Shown: positions 25,057 to 34,458 of the stretch, one piece after another
Layout: each line of letters opens with the position of its first letter
Numbering within the stretch: the first letter of the stretch is position 1
From: Rhodococcus sp. 14-1411-2a
Lineage (GTDB): Bacteria > Actinomycetota > Actinomycetes > Mycobacteriales > Mycobacteriaceae
Length of the DNA stretch: 64,000 nt
NCBI RefSeq assembly: GCF_002259485.1
Contig: NZ_NPGA01000005.1
Location: 124,001 to 188,000 of the forward strand
Direction of reading: 5' to 3'
Notes under the pieces: generated by a model
What the model was told of the DNA's origin: nothing
What the model saw: the letters and a program-made list of their open reading frames with translations, nothing else
The model's database searches: none
Program-made: the position numbers and the translations under genes

Positions 25057-26508
25057 CTACTGCAGCGCGATGTACTTGGTCTCGAGGTATTCCTCGATGC
25101 CCTCCGAACCACCCTCGCGTCCGAAGCCCGATTCCTTGACGCCACCGAACGGGGCGGCCGCGTCGGAGATCGCACCGCGATTGACCCCGACCATGCCGGT
25201 GTCCAGAGCCGCCGACACCCGCAGGGCGCGGTCCAGGCTCTCGGTGAAGAAGTACGCCACCAACCCGTATCGGGTGTCGTTGGCCCCAGCGATGGCCTCG
25301 GGCTCGGTGTCGAATCCGATGATCGCCGCCACGGGGCCGAAGATTTCGTCCTGCAACAGATTCGCGTCGGCAGGAATCGAGTCGAGAACCGTGGGCGAGT
25401 AGAAGAAGCCGGGTCCCTCGGGCGTCGTGCCCCCGGTGCGCACCCGGGCACCCTTGGCCACCGCATCGTCAACCAGTGCGGTGACCGTTCGGCGCTGCTT
25501 GTCGTTGATCAGTGGGCCGATGTCGGTGCCCTCTCGATCACCAGGGCCGACCGTCAATGCCTCGATGCGCGCCGTCAACTTCGCGGTGAATTCCTCACGC
25601 ACGGAGTTCGCGACGTACAGCCGATTCGCTGCCGTGCAGGCCTCGCCGCCGTTGCGCATCTTGGCCAGCATCGCCCCGTCGACAGCGGCGTCGATGTCGG
25701 CGTCGTCGAACACGATGAACGGCGCATTGCCGCCGAGCTCCATCGACGTCCGTAGCAGTCGGTCGGCTGCGTTGCGCACCAACAGCTTTCCCACTCCGGT
25801 CGATCCGGTGAACGTGACCTTCCTCAGTCTCGGGTCGTCCATCAACGGCCCGGTGACGGAGGCGGCGTCGGAGGTGGGAAGTATCGACAGCACACCGCTG
25901 GGCAACCCCGCGTCGGCGAACACCTGTCCGAGCAGAAGCATCGTCAACGGGGTGTCCTCGGCCGGTTTGACGATGACGGTGCAGCCGGCCGCGAGTGCCG
26001 GGCCGATCTTGCGTGTGCCCATGGCCAACGGAAAGTTCCACGGGGTAATCGCCAGGACCGGCCCGACGGGCGACTTGCTGACCAGGATCGAGCCGTTGCC
26101 CGCAGGGGCGGGTGTGAACCGGCCGCCGATTCGGACGGCCTCCTCGCTGAACCAGCGTAGGAATTCGCTGCCGTACTTCACCTCACCGTGGCTCTCCGCC
26201 AACGACTTTCCCATTTCGAGTGTCATCAGCAGAGCGAAGTCGGCAGCACGCTCCTGCAGCAGATCGAAGGCGCGCCGCAGAATCTCGGCTCGCTCGCGGG
26301 CGGGCGTCGCCGCCCACCCCGGCTGCGCCTCGGCGGCACGGTCGAGCGCGGCGATGCCGTCGGCCGCGGTGGCGTCGGCGACTGTCGTCAGCTCGTCGCC
26401 GGTCGCCGGGTTCAGCACGGCGAATCGTGCGCCCGACGCAGAGGGCGATTGCACACCACCGAGCCAGAGATCGGTGGGCAGCGAGGAGATCAGATCGTGA
26501 GCATCCAT
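25057..26508 (-). CDS. gabD: Succinate/glutarate semialdehyde dehydrogenase
   Basis: A 483-aa NAD(P) aldehyde dehydrogenase. Key residues are MELGGNAPF (E257), GGEACTAANR (catalytic C291) and FTGSTGVGKLL; TPWNFPLAM is the cofactor-binding segment. The GabD branch is supported by EMGKSLAES and KYGSEFLRWFSEEA. It overlaps the end of gabT by one base (TGATG), so both enzymes act in sequence. It oxidises succinate semialdehyde from GABA and, given davBA nearby, may also take glutarate semialdehyde from 5-aminovalerate. Confidence 0.9.
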   Translation of the reverse strand: MDAHDLISSLPTDLWLGGVQSPSASGARFAVLNPATGDELTTVADATAADGIAALDRAAEAQPGWAATPARERAEILRRAFDLLQERAADFALLMTLEMGKSLAESHGEVKYGSEFLRWFSEEAVRIGGRFTPAPAGNGSILVSKSPVGPVLAITPWNFPLAMGTRKIGPALAAGCTVIVKPAEDTPLTMLLLGQVFADAGLPSGVLSILPTSDAASVTGPLMDDPRLRKVTFTGSTGVGKLLVRNAADRLLRTSMELGGNAPFIVFDDADIDAAVDGAMLAKMRNGGEACTAANRLYVANSVREEFTAKLTARIEALTVGPGDREGTDIGPLINDKQRRTVTALVDDAVAKGARVRTGGTTPEGPGFFYSPTVLDSIPADANLLQDEIFGPVAAIIGFDTEPEAIAGANDTRYGLVAYFFTESLDRALRVSAALDTGMVGVNRGAISDAAAPFGGVKESGFGREGGSEGIEEYLETKYIALQ

Positions 26509-27872
26509 CAGTTCCCCTGCGCCACAGTGCGAAGCGAGTCTTCGAGCACGGTCAAAGCATCATCGAGCAACTCGTCGGAGATCACCAGGGGCGGCAGCAA
26601 CCGGATGACGTTGCCGTAGGTGCCGCACGTCAGCACGATCACTCCGGCCTCGAGTGCCGCCGCCGCAACGGCTTTGGTGGCCTCCGGGTTGGGCTCACGC
26701 CCACCCGGCAGCACGAGCTCGAGCGCAAGCATGGCTCCGCGGCCGCGCACCTCACCGATGATGCCGACCTCGGACGCCAACGCACTCAGTCGCTCGAACA
26801 CGATGCGTTCGATGTCGCGCGCTCGGTCATTGAGCTCGAGTGTCTCCATCTGCTCGATGGACGCCAGGGCCGCGGCGCAGGCGACGGGGTTACCGCCGTA
26901 CGTGCCACCGAGCCCACCGGGGTGCACGGCATCGATCAGGTCGGCACGGCCGGTGACCGCGGCCAGCGGCATCCCGCCCGCGATGCCCTTCGCCATCGTG
27001 ATCAGATCCGGTACGACGCCCTCGTGCTCGCTGGCGAACCAGGCCCCGGTCCGAGTGAAGCCGGACTGCACCTCGTCGGCGATGAAAACGACGCCGTTCT
27101 CGCGTGCCCAGTCCGCCAGTGCCGGCAGGAATCCTTCTGCGGGCACGATGAAGCCGCCCTCACCCTGAATCGGCTCGATCAGGATGGCCGCGAGATTGCC
27201 TGCACCGATTTGCTTGTCGATGACGGAGATCGCTCGCGCCGCAGCCTCGGCACCGGTGAGCGCAGAACCGTCGACGTTCAGACCTTCGCGGAACGGATAC
27301 GACATCGGCGCTCGATAGACCTCGGGAGCGAACGGCCCGAATCCGCTCTTGTACGGCATCGACTTCGACGTCAGTGCCATCGTCAGGTTGGTGCGGCCGT
27401 GGTACGCGTGGTCGAACACGACGACAGCGGACCGCCCGGTGGCGTGACGTGCGATCTTCACGGCGTTCTCGACGGCCTCGGCACCACTGTTGAACAGGAC
27501 GCTGCGCTTGTCGTGATCGCCCGGGGTCAACTCGGCCAGCTTCTCGGCGACCTCGATGTAGCCCTCGTAGGGCGCAACCATGAAGCACGTGTGGGTGAAG
27601 TGTGCGACCTGATCCTGCACGGCGGCAACAACTGCCGGGTTCGAGGCACCCACGGTGGTCACGGCGATTCCGGCCCCGAGGTCGATCAGCGAGTTTCCGT
27701 CCACGTCGACCACGACGCCACCGTCCGCGTCGGCCACGTACACCGGCAGCGTCGACGCCACGCCTGCACCGACGACGGCCTTGCGGCGCTGCGCCAACGC
27801 CGCCGACTTCGGCCCGGGGAAGGCGGTGACGATCTTGCGCTCCTGCGGAAGTCGGTACTCGATCGAGGCCAT
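26508..27872 (-). CDS. gabT: 4-aminobutyrate/5-aminovalerate aminotransferase
   Basis: A 454-aa class III PLP aminotransferase. The PLP lysine is in ITMAKGIAGG (K295); NSGAEAVENAVKIAR, DHAYHGRTN and IADEVQSGFTRTG are diagnostic. The ATG at 27872 follows AAAGGTG; the longer frame crosses the promoter. It transfers the amino group of GABA to 2-oxoglutarate. DavT of Pseudomonas, which acts on 5-aminovalerate, belongs to the same group. Its operon partner is gabD and its probable regulator is the divergent PucR protein. Confidence 0.9.
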   Translation of the reverse strand: MASIEYRLPQERKIVTAFPGPKSAALAQRRKAVVGAGVASTLPVYVADADGGVVVDVDGNSLIDLGAGIAVTTVGASNPAVVAAVQDQVAHFTHTCFMVAPYEGYIEVAEKLAELTPGDHDKRSVLFNSGAEAVENAVKIARHATGRSAVVVFDHAYHGRTNLTMALTSKSMPYKSGFGPFAPEVYRAPMSYPFREGLNVDGSALTGAEAAARAISVIDKQIGAGNLAAILIEPIQGEGGFIVPAEGFLPALADWARENGVVFIADEVQSGFTRTGAWFASEHEGVVPDLITMAKGIAGGMPLAAVTGRADLIDAVHPGGLGGTYGGNPVACAAALASIEQMETLELNDRARDIERIVFERLSALASEVGIIGEVRGRGAMLALELVLPGGREPNPEATKAVAAAALEAGVIVLTCGTYGNVIRLLPPLVISDELLDDALTVLEDSLRTVAQGN

Positions 27873-27937
27873 GGGTCGCACCTTTCGTGTGGGCTTGTCG
27901 TGCAAGTATGCGACTCGACGAGCGCGACGGCCGGACG

Positions 27938-27977
27938 CCATTTCGTACACCTCGACGGCACATTGCACTCCATTTCG
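27938..27977. promoter_or_regulatory. Direct repeat CCATTTCG, 32-bp period, in gabT/pucR gap
   Basis: CCATTTCG at 27938-27945 and 27970-27977 lie on the same face of the helix, three turns apart, between the divergent gabT and PucR genes. A TACAGT -10 at 27991-27996 follows, which would start the PucR mRNA at or next to its GTG, giving a leaderless message. Confidence 0.45.
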
Positions 27978-28003
27978 GCAGTTCTGACGCTACAGTTTCA
28001 CCG

Positions 28004-29500
28004 GTGAGCGTGCAGATGTCCTGGCTGTTGAGGCAGCAACACCTTCGCCTGAGTCACCGCGGCGGACCGGAGCGCAGCGCTGCGCCCATCACCTTCGCGC
28101 AGGCGACCGAACTCATCGATCCCAGTCCGTGGCTGTCGGGCGGTGAACTGATTCTCACGACCGGACTCGGCTTCGACGCCGACGGCCCGGCCCTCGGTAC
28201 CTACGTCCGGACCTTGGCAGCCGCGGGTGTCGCCTGTCTCGGATTCGGAGTCGGGTTGTCCCACAGCACTATTCCCCGTCACATTCTCGACACCGCCGAG
28301 GATGTCGGGCTTCCCGTCGTGGAGGTTCCCTACGACATCCCGTTCGCCGCCGTCATCAGAGCGGTCATGAAACGCATAGCCGAGCAGGAATACGAGCAGG
28401 TTCTGCGTGCGGCGTCGGTCCAGACCCGCATCACCAGGGCAGCACTGCACGGCGGCGTCGACGCGATCGTTCGCGAACTGGCCGTCGCCACGTCCACGTC
28501 GGTGGCGCTGATCGGCAATCGCACCGAATCGTTCCATCCCGCCGCCGCAGCGGATCTCGTCGAGCGCGCCCGCGACGTAGCCCGTAGCATTCGCCCGTCG
28601 TCGGCACCGGCCACGGTGTCGGTCAGCGAACCGGGGTGCACCGTCACTCTGCATTCGGTCGCCATCTCCGGCGGGGCGTCGAGCTTTCTCGCCATTCGCA
28701 CCGCAGGCCCGGTGACGGGCGTCGAGCAGATCCTGCTCGGGCACGCGGTGTCGCTGGTGACCCTCGAACTCGAGAAGCCCACGCGGCTGCGCGCCGAGCA
28801 GTCGCGACTCAACACGCTCGCGCTCGGATTGTTGCTGGACGGCCATCTGCCCTCCCCGGACGGCAGCGCGCTACCGAGCTATCTCGTCGACGCCGCCGAC
28901 GACGACTCTCGCATCAGGGTCGCAGTTGTCCGCGGACCGTCCGAGCGCATCGTCGAGGCGATCGATGCCGAGTGCCGAGCCAGGGCGCGGCCTACGTTCA
29001 CTCGGCAGACCGACACCGGTGTGGTGGTGTTGTTCCGCGGTAGCGACGACTCCGATGTGGTTGCCCGACTGATGGATTCACTGCCGAGGTCGGTGCGCGT
29101 CGGGCTCAGTTCCAGCCACCCCATCACCGAGACTCCCCTCGCTCTGAAGCAGGCTTCGCTCGCGTGCGCAGCGGCCGGCTCGGGCGATCGGATCGTCGAA
29201 TTCACCGGATCGATGCTGTTGGCCTCCGAACCGGTACAGGAATCGTTGCGTGCGATGGCCGCCGTGACCATTGCAGTGCTGTCCGAGTACGACCGCACCC
29301 ACACCGCCGATCTGGTGGGATCGCTTCGGGCTTTCCTCGAAGCGAACGGGCATTGGGAGACCGCTGCGGCGAACCTGTCCGTTCATCGCCACACGCTGCG
29401 AAACCGGATCACCCGATGCGAAGAATTACTGTCGGTCGATCTGACGTCGGCGCGGGTGCGGGCGGAATTGTTGCTTTCACTGCTTGCCGCGACATCGTGA
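28004..29500 (+). CDS. PucR-family regulator, probable activator of gabTD
   Basis: A 498-aa regulator. The N-terminal PucR ligand domain spans about residues 5-120 (SWLSGGELILTTGLGF), the middle is variable, and the C-terminal PucR HTH is LRAFLEANGHWETAAANLSVHRHTLRNRI (~445-475). No SD precedes GTG 28004, while TACAGT at 27991 is a fair -10, so a leaderless start is likely; ATG 28016 is the alternative. It is divergent from gabT-gabD. Related proteins (GabR/PucR) activate GABA use in actinobacteria. Confidence 0.85.
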   Translation: MSVQMSWLLRQQHLRLSHRGGPERSAAPITFAQATELIDPSPWLSGGELILTTGLGFDADGPALGTYVRTLAAAGVACLGFGVGLSHSTIPRHILDTAEDVGLPVVEVPYDIPFAAVIRAVMKRIAEQEYEQVLRAASVQTRITRAALHGGVDAIVRELAVATSTSVALIGNRTESFHPAAAADLVERARDVARSIRPSSAPATVSVSEPGCTVTLHSVAISGGASSFLAIRTAGPVTGVEQILLGHAVSLVTLELEKPTRLRAEQSRLNTLALGLLLDGHLPSPDGSALPSYLVDAADDDSRIRVAVVRGPSERIVEAIDAECRARARPTFTRQTDTGVVVLFRGSDDSDVVARLMDSLPRSVRVGLSSSHPITETPLALKQASLACAAAGSGDRIVEFTGSMLLASEPVQESLRAMAAVTIAVLSEYDRTHTADLVGSLRAFLEANGHWETAAANLSVHRHTLRNRITRCEELLSVDLTSARVRAELLLSLLAATS

Positions 29501-29528
29501 ACATCGTCAATCGTGTCAGTATTTCTCG

Positions 29529-30314
29529 ATGAGCACGCCGCAGCCCCACATCGCCGTCGCCACTGCGAAATCGGTTCGACTCGGAGTACTGCTGGCGGCA
29601 GTCGGTGGATTCCTCGACGCGTACACCTACATCACCCGCGGTGGCGTGTTCGCCGGCGCGCAGACCGGCAATGTCGTGTTGCTCGGCGTCGATGTCGCCG
29701 CCGGTCGGTGGGTCGAGGCTCTGGCTTTCCTACCCCCGTTGGCGGCCTTCGTCCTGGGCGTCGCGACCGCAGAATTCATCGCGCTGCCCGCGGTTGCGAG
29801 GATCGTGCGACGACCGGTGCGGGCGGTGCTGGTGTTCGAGATCCTCGTGGTCCTCGTCGTCGGATTTCTGCCGGCCACCGTCCCCGACGCCGTGGTCTCG
29901 GTGATCCTCGCTCACGTCGCCGGAGTGCAGGTGACCACCTTTCGTGTGCTGGTGGATTCGCCGTTCAACACCACGATGACGACCGGCAATCTCCGCAGCA
30001 TGGCGATGGCGGCATTCCACCGGGTGGTCGAACACGATCTCGAGGCCGGCATCCGCGCCCGACGGTTCGGCGCGGTGATCTCCGGATTCTTCGGTGGGGC
30101 GCTGCTCGGCGCAGTCGCGGTCGAGCTGTTCGGGCTACGGGCGATCTGGGTCGTAGCCGTGATGCTGACCGTCGCTCTGGCACTGTTCGTGTTCGACGAG
30201 CGCACACCCAGGTCGTTGTCTCCGAAAGGTCAGTCGCCCAACCGAAGCGGAGCAATCGACTCGAACACATCGCCCGGCCCCGGATTGCCGTCTGCCGACG
30301 AACCGCCCAAGTGA
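29529..30314 (+). CDS. DUF1275 (YoaK-like) membrane protein
   Basis: A 261-aa protein with six hydrophobic segments. The family motifs are GFLDAYTYITRGGVFAGAQTGNVVLLG near the N-terminus and TTFRVLVDSPFNTTMTTGNLR in the middle. The function of the family is unknown; it may be a small-molecule transporter. The ATG at 29529 is chosen by homology with the GFLDA start. Its last ~30 residues are hydrophilic and lie antisense to the end of davB (85-bp overlap), so the tail may be a recent extension. Confidence 0.8.
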   Translation: MSTPQPHIAVATAKSVRLGVLLAAVGGFLDAYTYITRGGVFAGAQTGNVVLLGVDVAAGRWVEALAFLPPLAAFVLGVATAEFIALPAVARIVRRPVRAVLVFEILVVLVVGFLPATVPDAVVSVILAHVAGVQVTTFRVLVDSPFNTTMTTGNLRSMAMAAFHRVVEHDLEAGIRARRFGAVISGFFGGALLGAVAVELFGLRAIWVVAVMLTVALALFVFDERTPRSLSPKGQSPNRSGAIDSNTSPGPGLPSADEPPK

Positions 30315-31915
30315 TGCACGACGCCCCACACCGCGTTGAGTGCGGTGTGAATGGCTCCCTCGGCCCACCCTGCCGTCCACGAGATGTCGTCGCCGGCGAG
30401 AAAGATCCCCCGGTGCCGAGGTTCGAGGTCGTGCTGCACGAAATGGGTGAACAGTCTTTCCTGGTATCGGTAGTGCCCCGGCAGATTCGCCTTGAATGCG
30501 CCCATGAAATCGCGTTCGGTTTCCCAGGACAGAGTCACCGGGGTGGAGATGATGTGACTGCGGAAGTCGACACCGGGATAGATCTCCTCCAGCGATCGCA
30601 GCATGATGTTCATGCGCTCGGTCGGGTCCAGGGCCAGCAGCTTGAGCGAGTCGTCGGACCACGTGTAGGACAGGCAGATCAGCCCGGGCTTGCCCTCACC
30701 CTGGTCGAGTAGGTACGTGCCGCGACTCATTCGATCGGTCAGCGTCATGCTCACCAGATCGCGGCCGGTGACCGGATCCTTGTCCTTCCAGAACGGACGA
30801 TCGACGAGTGCGAACACCTTGGTCGAGCCCATGTAGTGGGTACGTTCGATGGCGGTCCAGTGGTCGATTGGAAACAGATCGTCGTCGCATCTGATGTTGC
30901 TCAGCAGCATCCAGCTCTGGGCGGTCACGACGGCGGCGGCGTAGGTGCGGATGTTGCCACGATCGTCGTGGATCGTGGTGCCGCCGTCGGTGCGCCTGAT
31001 CTCGGTGACGCGCGACATCGTGGTGCCGCCGTTCAGTGACGCCACCGACGTGCCTGCGGGCCAGTGCGCCATGTTCGCCGGCGAGTCGGTCCACAACCGC
31101 ATCGGGAGTTGCTGTGAGCCGCCGACGATTCCGCGATGGTGATCGTCCGCTGCCGTGATGACGACGCGAAGGATCTCGAGGATCGAGTTGGGATAGTCGG
31201 TGTCCCATCCGCCCGTTCCGAAACCGACCTGGCCGAACAACTCTCGCATCCGAAACGACGAGAAGTGCTCGGACGCAGCGAGGAAACCGTAGAAGGTCTG
31301 ATCGTCGAACTTCACGATCAGCTCGTTCCAGATCCGCTTGATCTCGGCCACGTCCCGCCTGCGGATGGCGCGCTGCAGCGGAATCAACTCGGCGTGCTCC
31401 TCGAGCGTCCTGTTCCACGCGTCGGCGACCTCGGCGAAGATCGGCGGGAGATCGTCGAGCTTGCGTGCGTAGTGGCTCTCACCCTTGAGGTCGATCACCG
31501 TACTGGGGGTCACCTCGGCCAGCGGGTTCGGAAACGGCGTCGTCTCGAGCCCGACGGCGTCGAGGTAGTGGAACAGCGCGGTCGACGACGGCGGAAAACG
31601 CATCGCGCCCATCTCTGCCACCACACCGGGATGCCCGTCGAACGGTACCGAGCGCATCCGGCCGCCGATCCGATCCGATTCGTACACAACGGGTTCCATG
31701 CCGATCTTCAGCAATTCGTGGGCGACGACCATACCGGCGAGTCCGCCGCCGATCACGGCGACCCGGGTACCGAGGGCCGCGTCGGGAATGCTCCCCAGGC
31801 CGGCCGGATGCGCGAGGTAATCGTCGTACGCGAACGGGAAGTCCGGGCCGAACATCGTGAGCGGCTGGTCGTCCTCGGATGCGATTGCGCTGTCCGGGGT
31901 GACGGGTGTGGTCAT
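30230..31915 (-). CDS. davB: Lysine 2-monooxygenase-like flavin amine oxidase
   Basis: A 561-aa FAD oxidase. It opens with TMFGPDFPFAYDDYLAHPAG, then VAVIGGGLAG (dinucleotide motif, 53-61), and ends GPGDVFESIAPLRLGD. These stretches closely follow Pseudomonas DavB, which converts L-lysine to 5-aminovaleramide, as remembered. The neighbouring DavA-type amidase (ATGA overlap) supports the call. Tryptophan 2-monooxygenase with an IaaH-like amidase is the other possibility, but the amidase here is of nitrilase and not amidase-signature type. It ends inside the DUF1275 gene on the other strand. Confidence 0.8.
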   Translation of the reverse strand: MTTPVTPDSAIASEDDQPLTMFGPDFPFAYDDYLAHPAGLGSIPDAALGTRVAVIGGGLAGMVVAHELLKIGMEPVVYESDRIGGRMRSVPFDGHPGVVAEMGAMRFPPSSTALFHYLDAVGLETTPFPNPLAEVTPSTVIDLKGESHYARKLDDLPPIFAEVADAWNRTLEEHAELIPLQRAIRRRDVAEIKRIWNELIVKFDDQTFYGFLAASEHFSSFRMRELFGQVGFGTGGWDTDYPNSILEILRVVITAADDHHRGIVGGSQQLPMRLWTDSPANMAHWPAGTSVASLNGGTTMSRVTEIRRTDGGTTIHDDRGNIRTYAAAVVTAQSWMLLSNIRCDDDLFPIDHWTAIERTHYMGSTKVFALVDRPFWKDKDPVTGRDLVSMTLTDRMSRGTYLLDQGEGKPGLICLSYTWSDDSLKLLALDPTERMNIMLRSLEEIYPGVDFRSHIISTPVTLSWETERDFMGAFKANLPGHYRYQERLFTHFVQHDLEPRHRGIFLAGDDISWTAGWAEGAIHTALNAVWGVVHHLGGSSADGNPGPGDVFESIAPLRLGD

Positions 31916-32748
31916 CGGTCGGTCTCCTGCTCGGCCCGTGAGGGTCCTGTCGGGTAGAGGTCGGTGCGGCGGTCGGCCAGATGGGTGTTGACCGCACGCG
32001 ATCGAGCGAGCTCGGCCGGATCCAGCTCGAAGGTCAGCAGTTCTTCGTGTTCACCGGCTCGCGCGAGGTCGTTGCCGGCCGGCCCGACGGCACAGGTCAG
32101 CCCGCAATATCTCAAGCTCGCCTCGGTGCCGCAGCGATTGACGTAGGTGATGAACAGTTGGCTCTCGTACGCCCGCGTGGGAACGACGTGAGTGGCGATG
32201 ATCTCGAACGGGGTCATCAGACCGGTGGGAACGATCAACCATTCGGTGCCGGCATCGGCGTGCGCGCGAACGGCTTCGGGAAATTCGACGTCGTAGCAGG
32301 TGAGTACACCGCACCGCAGCCCGCCGAAGTCGAACTGCACCACCAGGTCCGGCCCCGGGGTGAAGTGGGTGCGATCGAGGGCCCCGAACAGGTGCGTCTT
32401 GCGATAACGCGCAACCGATTGTCCGGATGCGTCGACCACCTGCACCGCGTTGAACACGGCCTCGCCCCCGTGATTCGAATGACCGAGTTCGGGGTATCCG
32501 TACACGATTGCGACACCGTGTGTTCGCGCGATCGAGGCGATGCGCTCGAAGATCGAACCGTCGAACGTTTCGGCTCGTTCGCGCACGAGATCACCGATGT
32601 CGTAGCCGCTCACCGACATTTCCGGGGTCACCAGCATCGACGCGCCTGCTTCGGCTGCGCTGCGCGCCGCGGCATCGATCGCCGACAGGTTGGCCTCGAC
32701 GTCGGCGGAGAACTCCGGCCCTTGGAACAGCGAAACGATGACCGTCAT
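31912..32748 (-). CDS. davA: 5-aminovaleramide amidase-like carbon-nitrogen hydrolase
   Basis: A 278-aa nitrilase-superfamily enzyme. The catalytic triad is E43 (VTPEMSVSGYDIG), K117 (YRKTHLFG) and C151 (LTCYDVEFPE). The line YGYPELG and the phrase KTHLFGALDRTHFTPG closely follow DavA of Pseudomonas. It would hydrolyse 5-aminovaleramide to 5-aminovalerate and ammonia. The ATG at 32748 overlaps the stop of the upstream XRE regulator (ATGA), and its own stop overlaps davB. The three genes form one operon. Confidence 0.8.
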   Translation of the reverse strand: MTVIVSLFQGPEFSADVEANLSAIDAAARSAAEAGASMLVTPEMSVSGYDIGDLVRERAETFDGSIFERIASIARTHGVAIVYGYPELGHSNHGGEAVFNAVQVVDASGQSVARYRKTHLFGALDRTHFTPGPDLVVQFDFGGLRCGVLTCYDVEFPEAVRAHADAGTEWLIVPTGLMTPFEIIATHVVPTRAYESQLFITYVNRCGTEASLRYCGLTCAVGPAGNDLARAGEHEELLTFELDPAELARSRAVNTHLADRRTDLYPTGPSRAEQETDR

Positions 32749-33383
32749 GGGCGAAACTCCGGTTTCCTGTTGTGCAACTCTTCTGGCAGCGCAGGTGCCA
32801 GCACCCACAGGACCCGGGCACCACCACTGCTGTCGCTGCGAAAACTGTGCGGGCGTCGCGGCGAGAACGTGAACGCATCGCCCGGTCCGAGCAGCACGTC
32901 GTCACCGCCGAAGGCACCGCCTGGATCTTCCTCGAAGGTCACTCGAACCTCGCCGGACAGCACGTGTACGAACGTGACGTCCAACGGCAGGGTGTACGCC
33001 TCCGCGCCACTTCCGCCACCTTCCTCGATCTCCCCCAGCAGTACCTGGACCCGCCGCTCCCCGACCGGGGTCAACAGATACTCCGCCATCGCCGTTCCCC
33101 CGAACATGATGCGCGGCAACGATTGCGCGCGCACCACTTCACCGGCGGGGGCATCGTCGAACAAAGAGCCGACCGGAACGTCGAGCGCAGCACAGACCCG
33201 AACCAACGACGCGACCGATGCGTTCACCTGATCGCGCTCGAGCTTGGACAGGTACCCCTTGGTCACCCCGCAGGTATCGGCGAGTGCGTCGAGAGTCAGC
33301 CGCTTCTTCTTGCGTGCTTCCTTCAGTCGCGCGCCGATACGTGGCGCGTCGTTCTCGACCGAAGCAGCAATCGACACCGTCAT
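32745..33383 (-). CDS. XRE-cupin regulator of the davAB operon
   Basis: A 212-aa regulator: an HTH_XRE domain (residues ~15-72, RLKEARKKKRLTLDALADTCGVTKGYLSKLERDQVNASVASL) and a C-terminal cupin domain (~110-200, PLDVTFVHVLSGEVRVTF, LLGPGDAFTFSPRRPHSFR). This SutR/PuuR-like design senses small ligands in the cupin barrel. It is the first gene of the operon with davA and davB and is divergent from the agmatinase, so it may control both sides. GAGAGG precedes its ATG. Confidence 0.85.
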   Translation of the reverse strand: MTVSIAASVENDAPRIGARLKEARKKKRLTLDALADTCGVTKGYLSKLERDQVNASVASLVRVCAALDVPVGSLFDDAPAGEVVRAQSLPRIMFGGTAMAEYLLTPVGERRVQVLLGEIEEGGGSGAEAYTLPLDVTFVHVLSGEVRVTFEEDPGGAFGGDDVLLGPGDAFTFSPRRPHSFRSDSSGGARVLWVLAPALPEELHNRKPEFRP

Positions 33384-33473
33384 CGCCTCTCAGGAAACTC
33401 GTGTTGACAAGATCGTGCATCAGAGTAACGCTTGCCGGGCGAACTGGTCGACTCCACTGTCACCGGACTCCTT

Positions 33474-33492
33474 AGAATTCGGAAGGAATTCT
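33474..33492 (+). promoter_or_regulatory. Inverted repeat holding the agmatinase ribosome binding site
   Basis: AGAATTC-GGAAG-GAATTCT is an exact 7-5-7 inverted repeat, ending 2 bases before the ATG at 33495. Part of the SD GGAAGGA lies in the loop and part in the arm, so folding or protein binding could set translation. It could also be an operator of the divergent XRE regulator. Confidence 0.45.
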
Positions 33493-33494
33493 CG

Positions 33495-34454
33495 ATGAAC
33501 CCGAGCAGTCCCGAGCACCCACCGATAGGTCCGGTCGACGCGACCAAGGTCCCCCGCTACGCCGAGCCCACCACGTTCGCTCGGCTCCCGCGCCTCGACG
33601 AGGTGTCCCGAGCCGACGTGACCATCCTCGGCGTTCCGTTCGATTCCGGCGTGAGTTACCGTCCGGGCGCACGTTTCGGTCCCGGGCACATCCGTGCTGC
33701 CTCGAAACTGTTGCGGCCCTACAACCCTGCCCTCGAGGTCTCGCCGTTCGCCCGCCAGCAAGTTGCGGACTTCGGCGACATCGGAGTCAATCCGTTCGAC
33801 ATCACCGAGGCGCTCACCACGGTGCACGACGCGGTGACCGACCTGCGCGCCGACGGCTCCTCGGTTCTGACCCTCGGCGGCGATCACACCATCGCACTGC
33901 CGATTCTGCGCTCGCTCGCACGCGACCACGGACCGATTGCAGTTCTGCACTTCGACGCTCACCTCGACACGTGGGACACGTACTTCGGTGCGCCCTACAC
34001 CCATGGAACCCCGTTTCGACGAGCCAGTGAGGAAGGCCTGATCGACCTCGAACGCTCACAGCACATCGGTATTCGCGGCCCGCTCTACAGCGAGCAGGAC
34101 CTCGAGGACGATCGAGTTCTGGGCTTCCAGGTCATTCGTTCCGACGATTACGAGGTCGACGGTGTCGCCAGCGTCGTCGAACGGATGCGCAGACGTCTGG
34201 ACGGCGGCCCGGTCTACGTCTCGGTCGACATCGACGTTCTCGACCCTGCACATGCGCCCGGCACCGGCACTCCCGAAGCCGGCGGCATGACCTCCCGAGA
34301 GTTGCTCAACACTCTGCGCGGACTCGTCGGCCTGAACGTGGTCGGTGCCGACATCGTCGAGGTCGCGCCGGCCTACGACCACGCCGAGATCACCGGAATC
34401 GCTGCGGCTCATGTTGCCTACGAGCTGTTGTCGGTTCTCGCTCTCAACCGATAG
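33495..34454 (+). CDS. Agmatinase/guanidinobutyrase (ureohydrolase family)
   Basis: A 319-aa Mn-dependent ureohydrolase. Metal ligands are in [19 protein letters not shown] and [19 protein letters not shown]. The N-terminus ([22 protein letters not shown]) is of the agmatinase type. Guanidinobutyrase (4-guanidinobutyrate to GABA plus urea) is attractive because gabT-gabD is nearby; agmatinase would give putrescine. It is divergent from the XRE regulator and converges on the USP gene with a 4-bp gap. Confidence 0.82.
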   Translation: MNPSSPEHPPIGPVDATKVPRYAEPTTFARLPRLDEVSRADVTILGVPFDSGVSYRPGARFGPGHIRAASKLLRPYNPALEVSPFARQQVADFGDIGVNPFDITEALTTVHDAVTDLRADGSSVLTLGGDHTIALPILRSLARDHGPIAVLHFDAHLDTWDTYFGAPYTHGTPFRRASEEGLIDLERSQHIGIRGPLYSEQDLEDDRVLGFQVIRSDDYEVDGVASVVERMRRRLDGGPVYVSVDIDVLDPAHAPGTGTPEAGGMTSRELLNTLRGLVGLNVVGADIVEVAPAYDHAEITGIAAAHVAYELLSVLALNR

Positions 34455-34458
34455 GACG

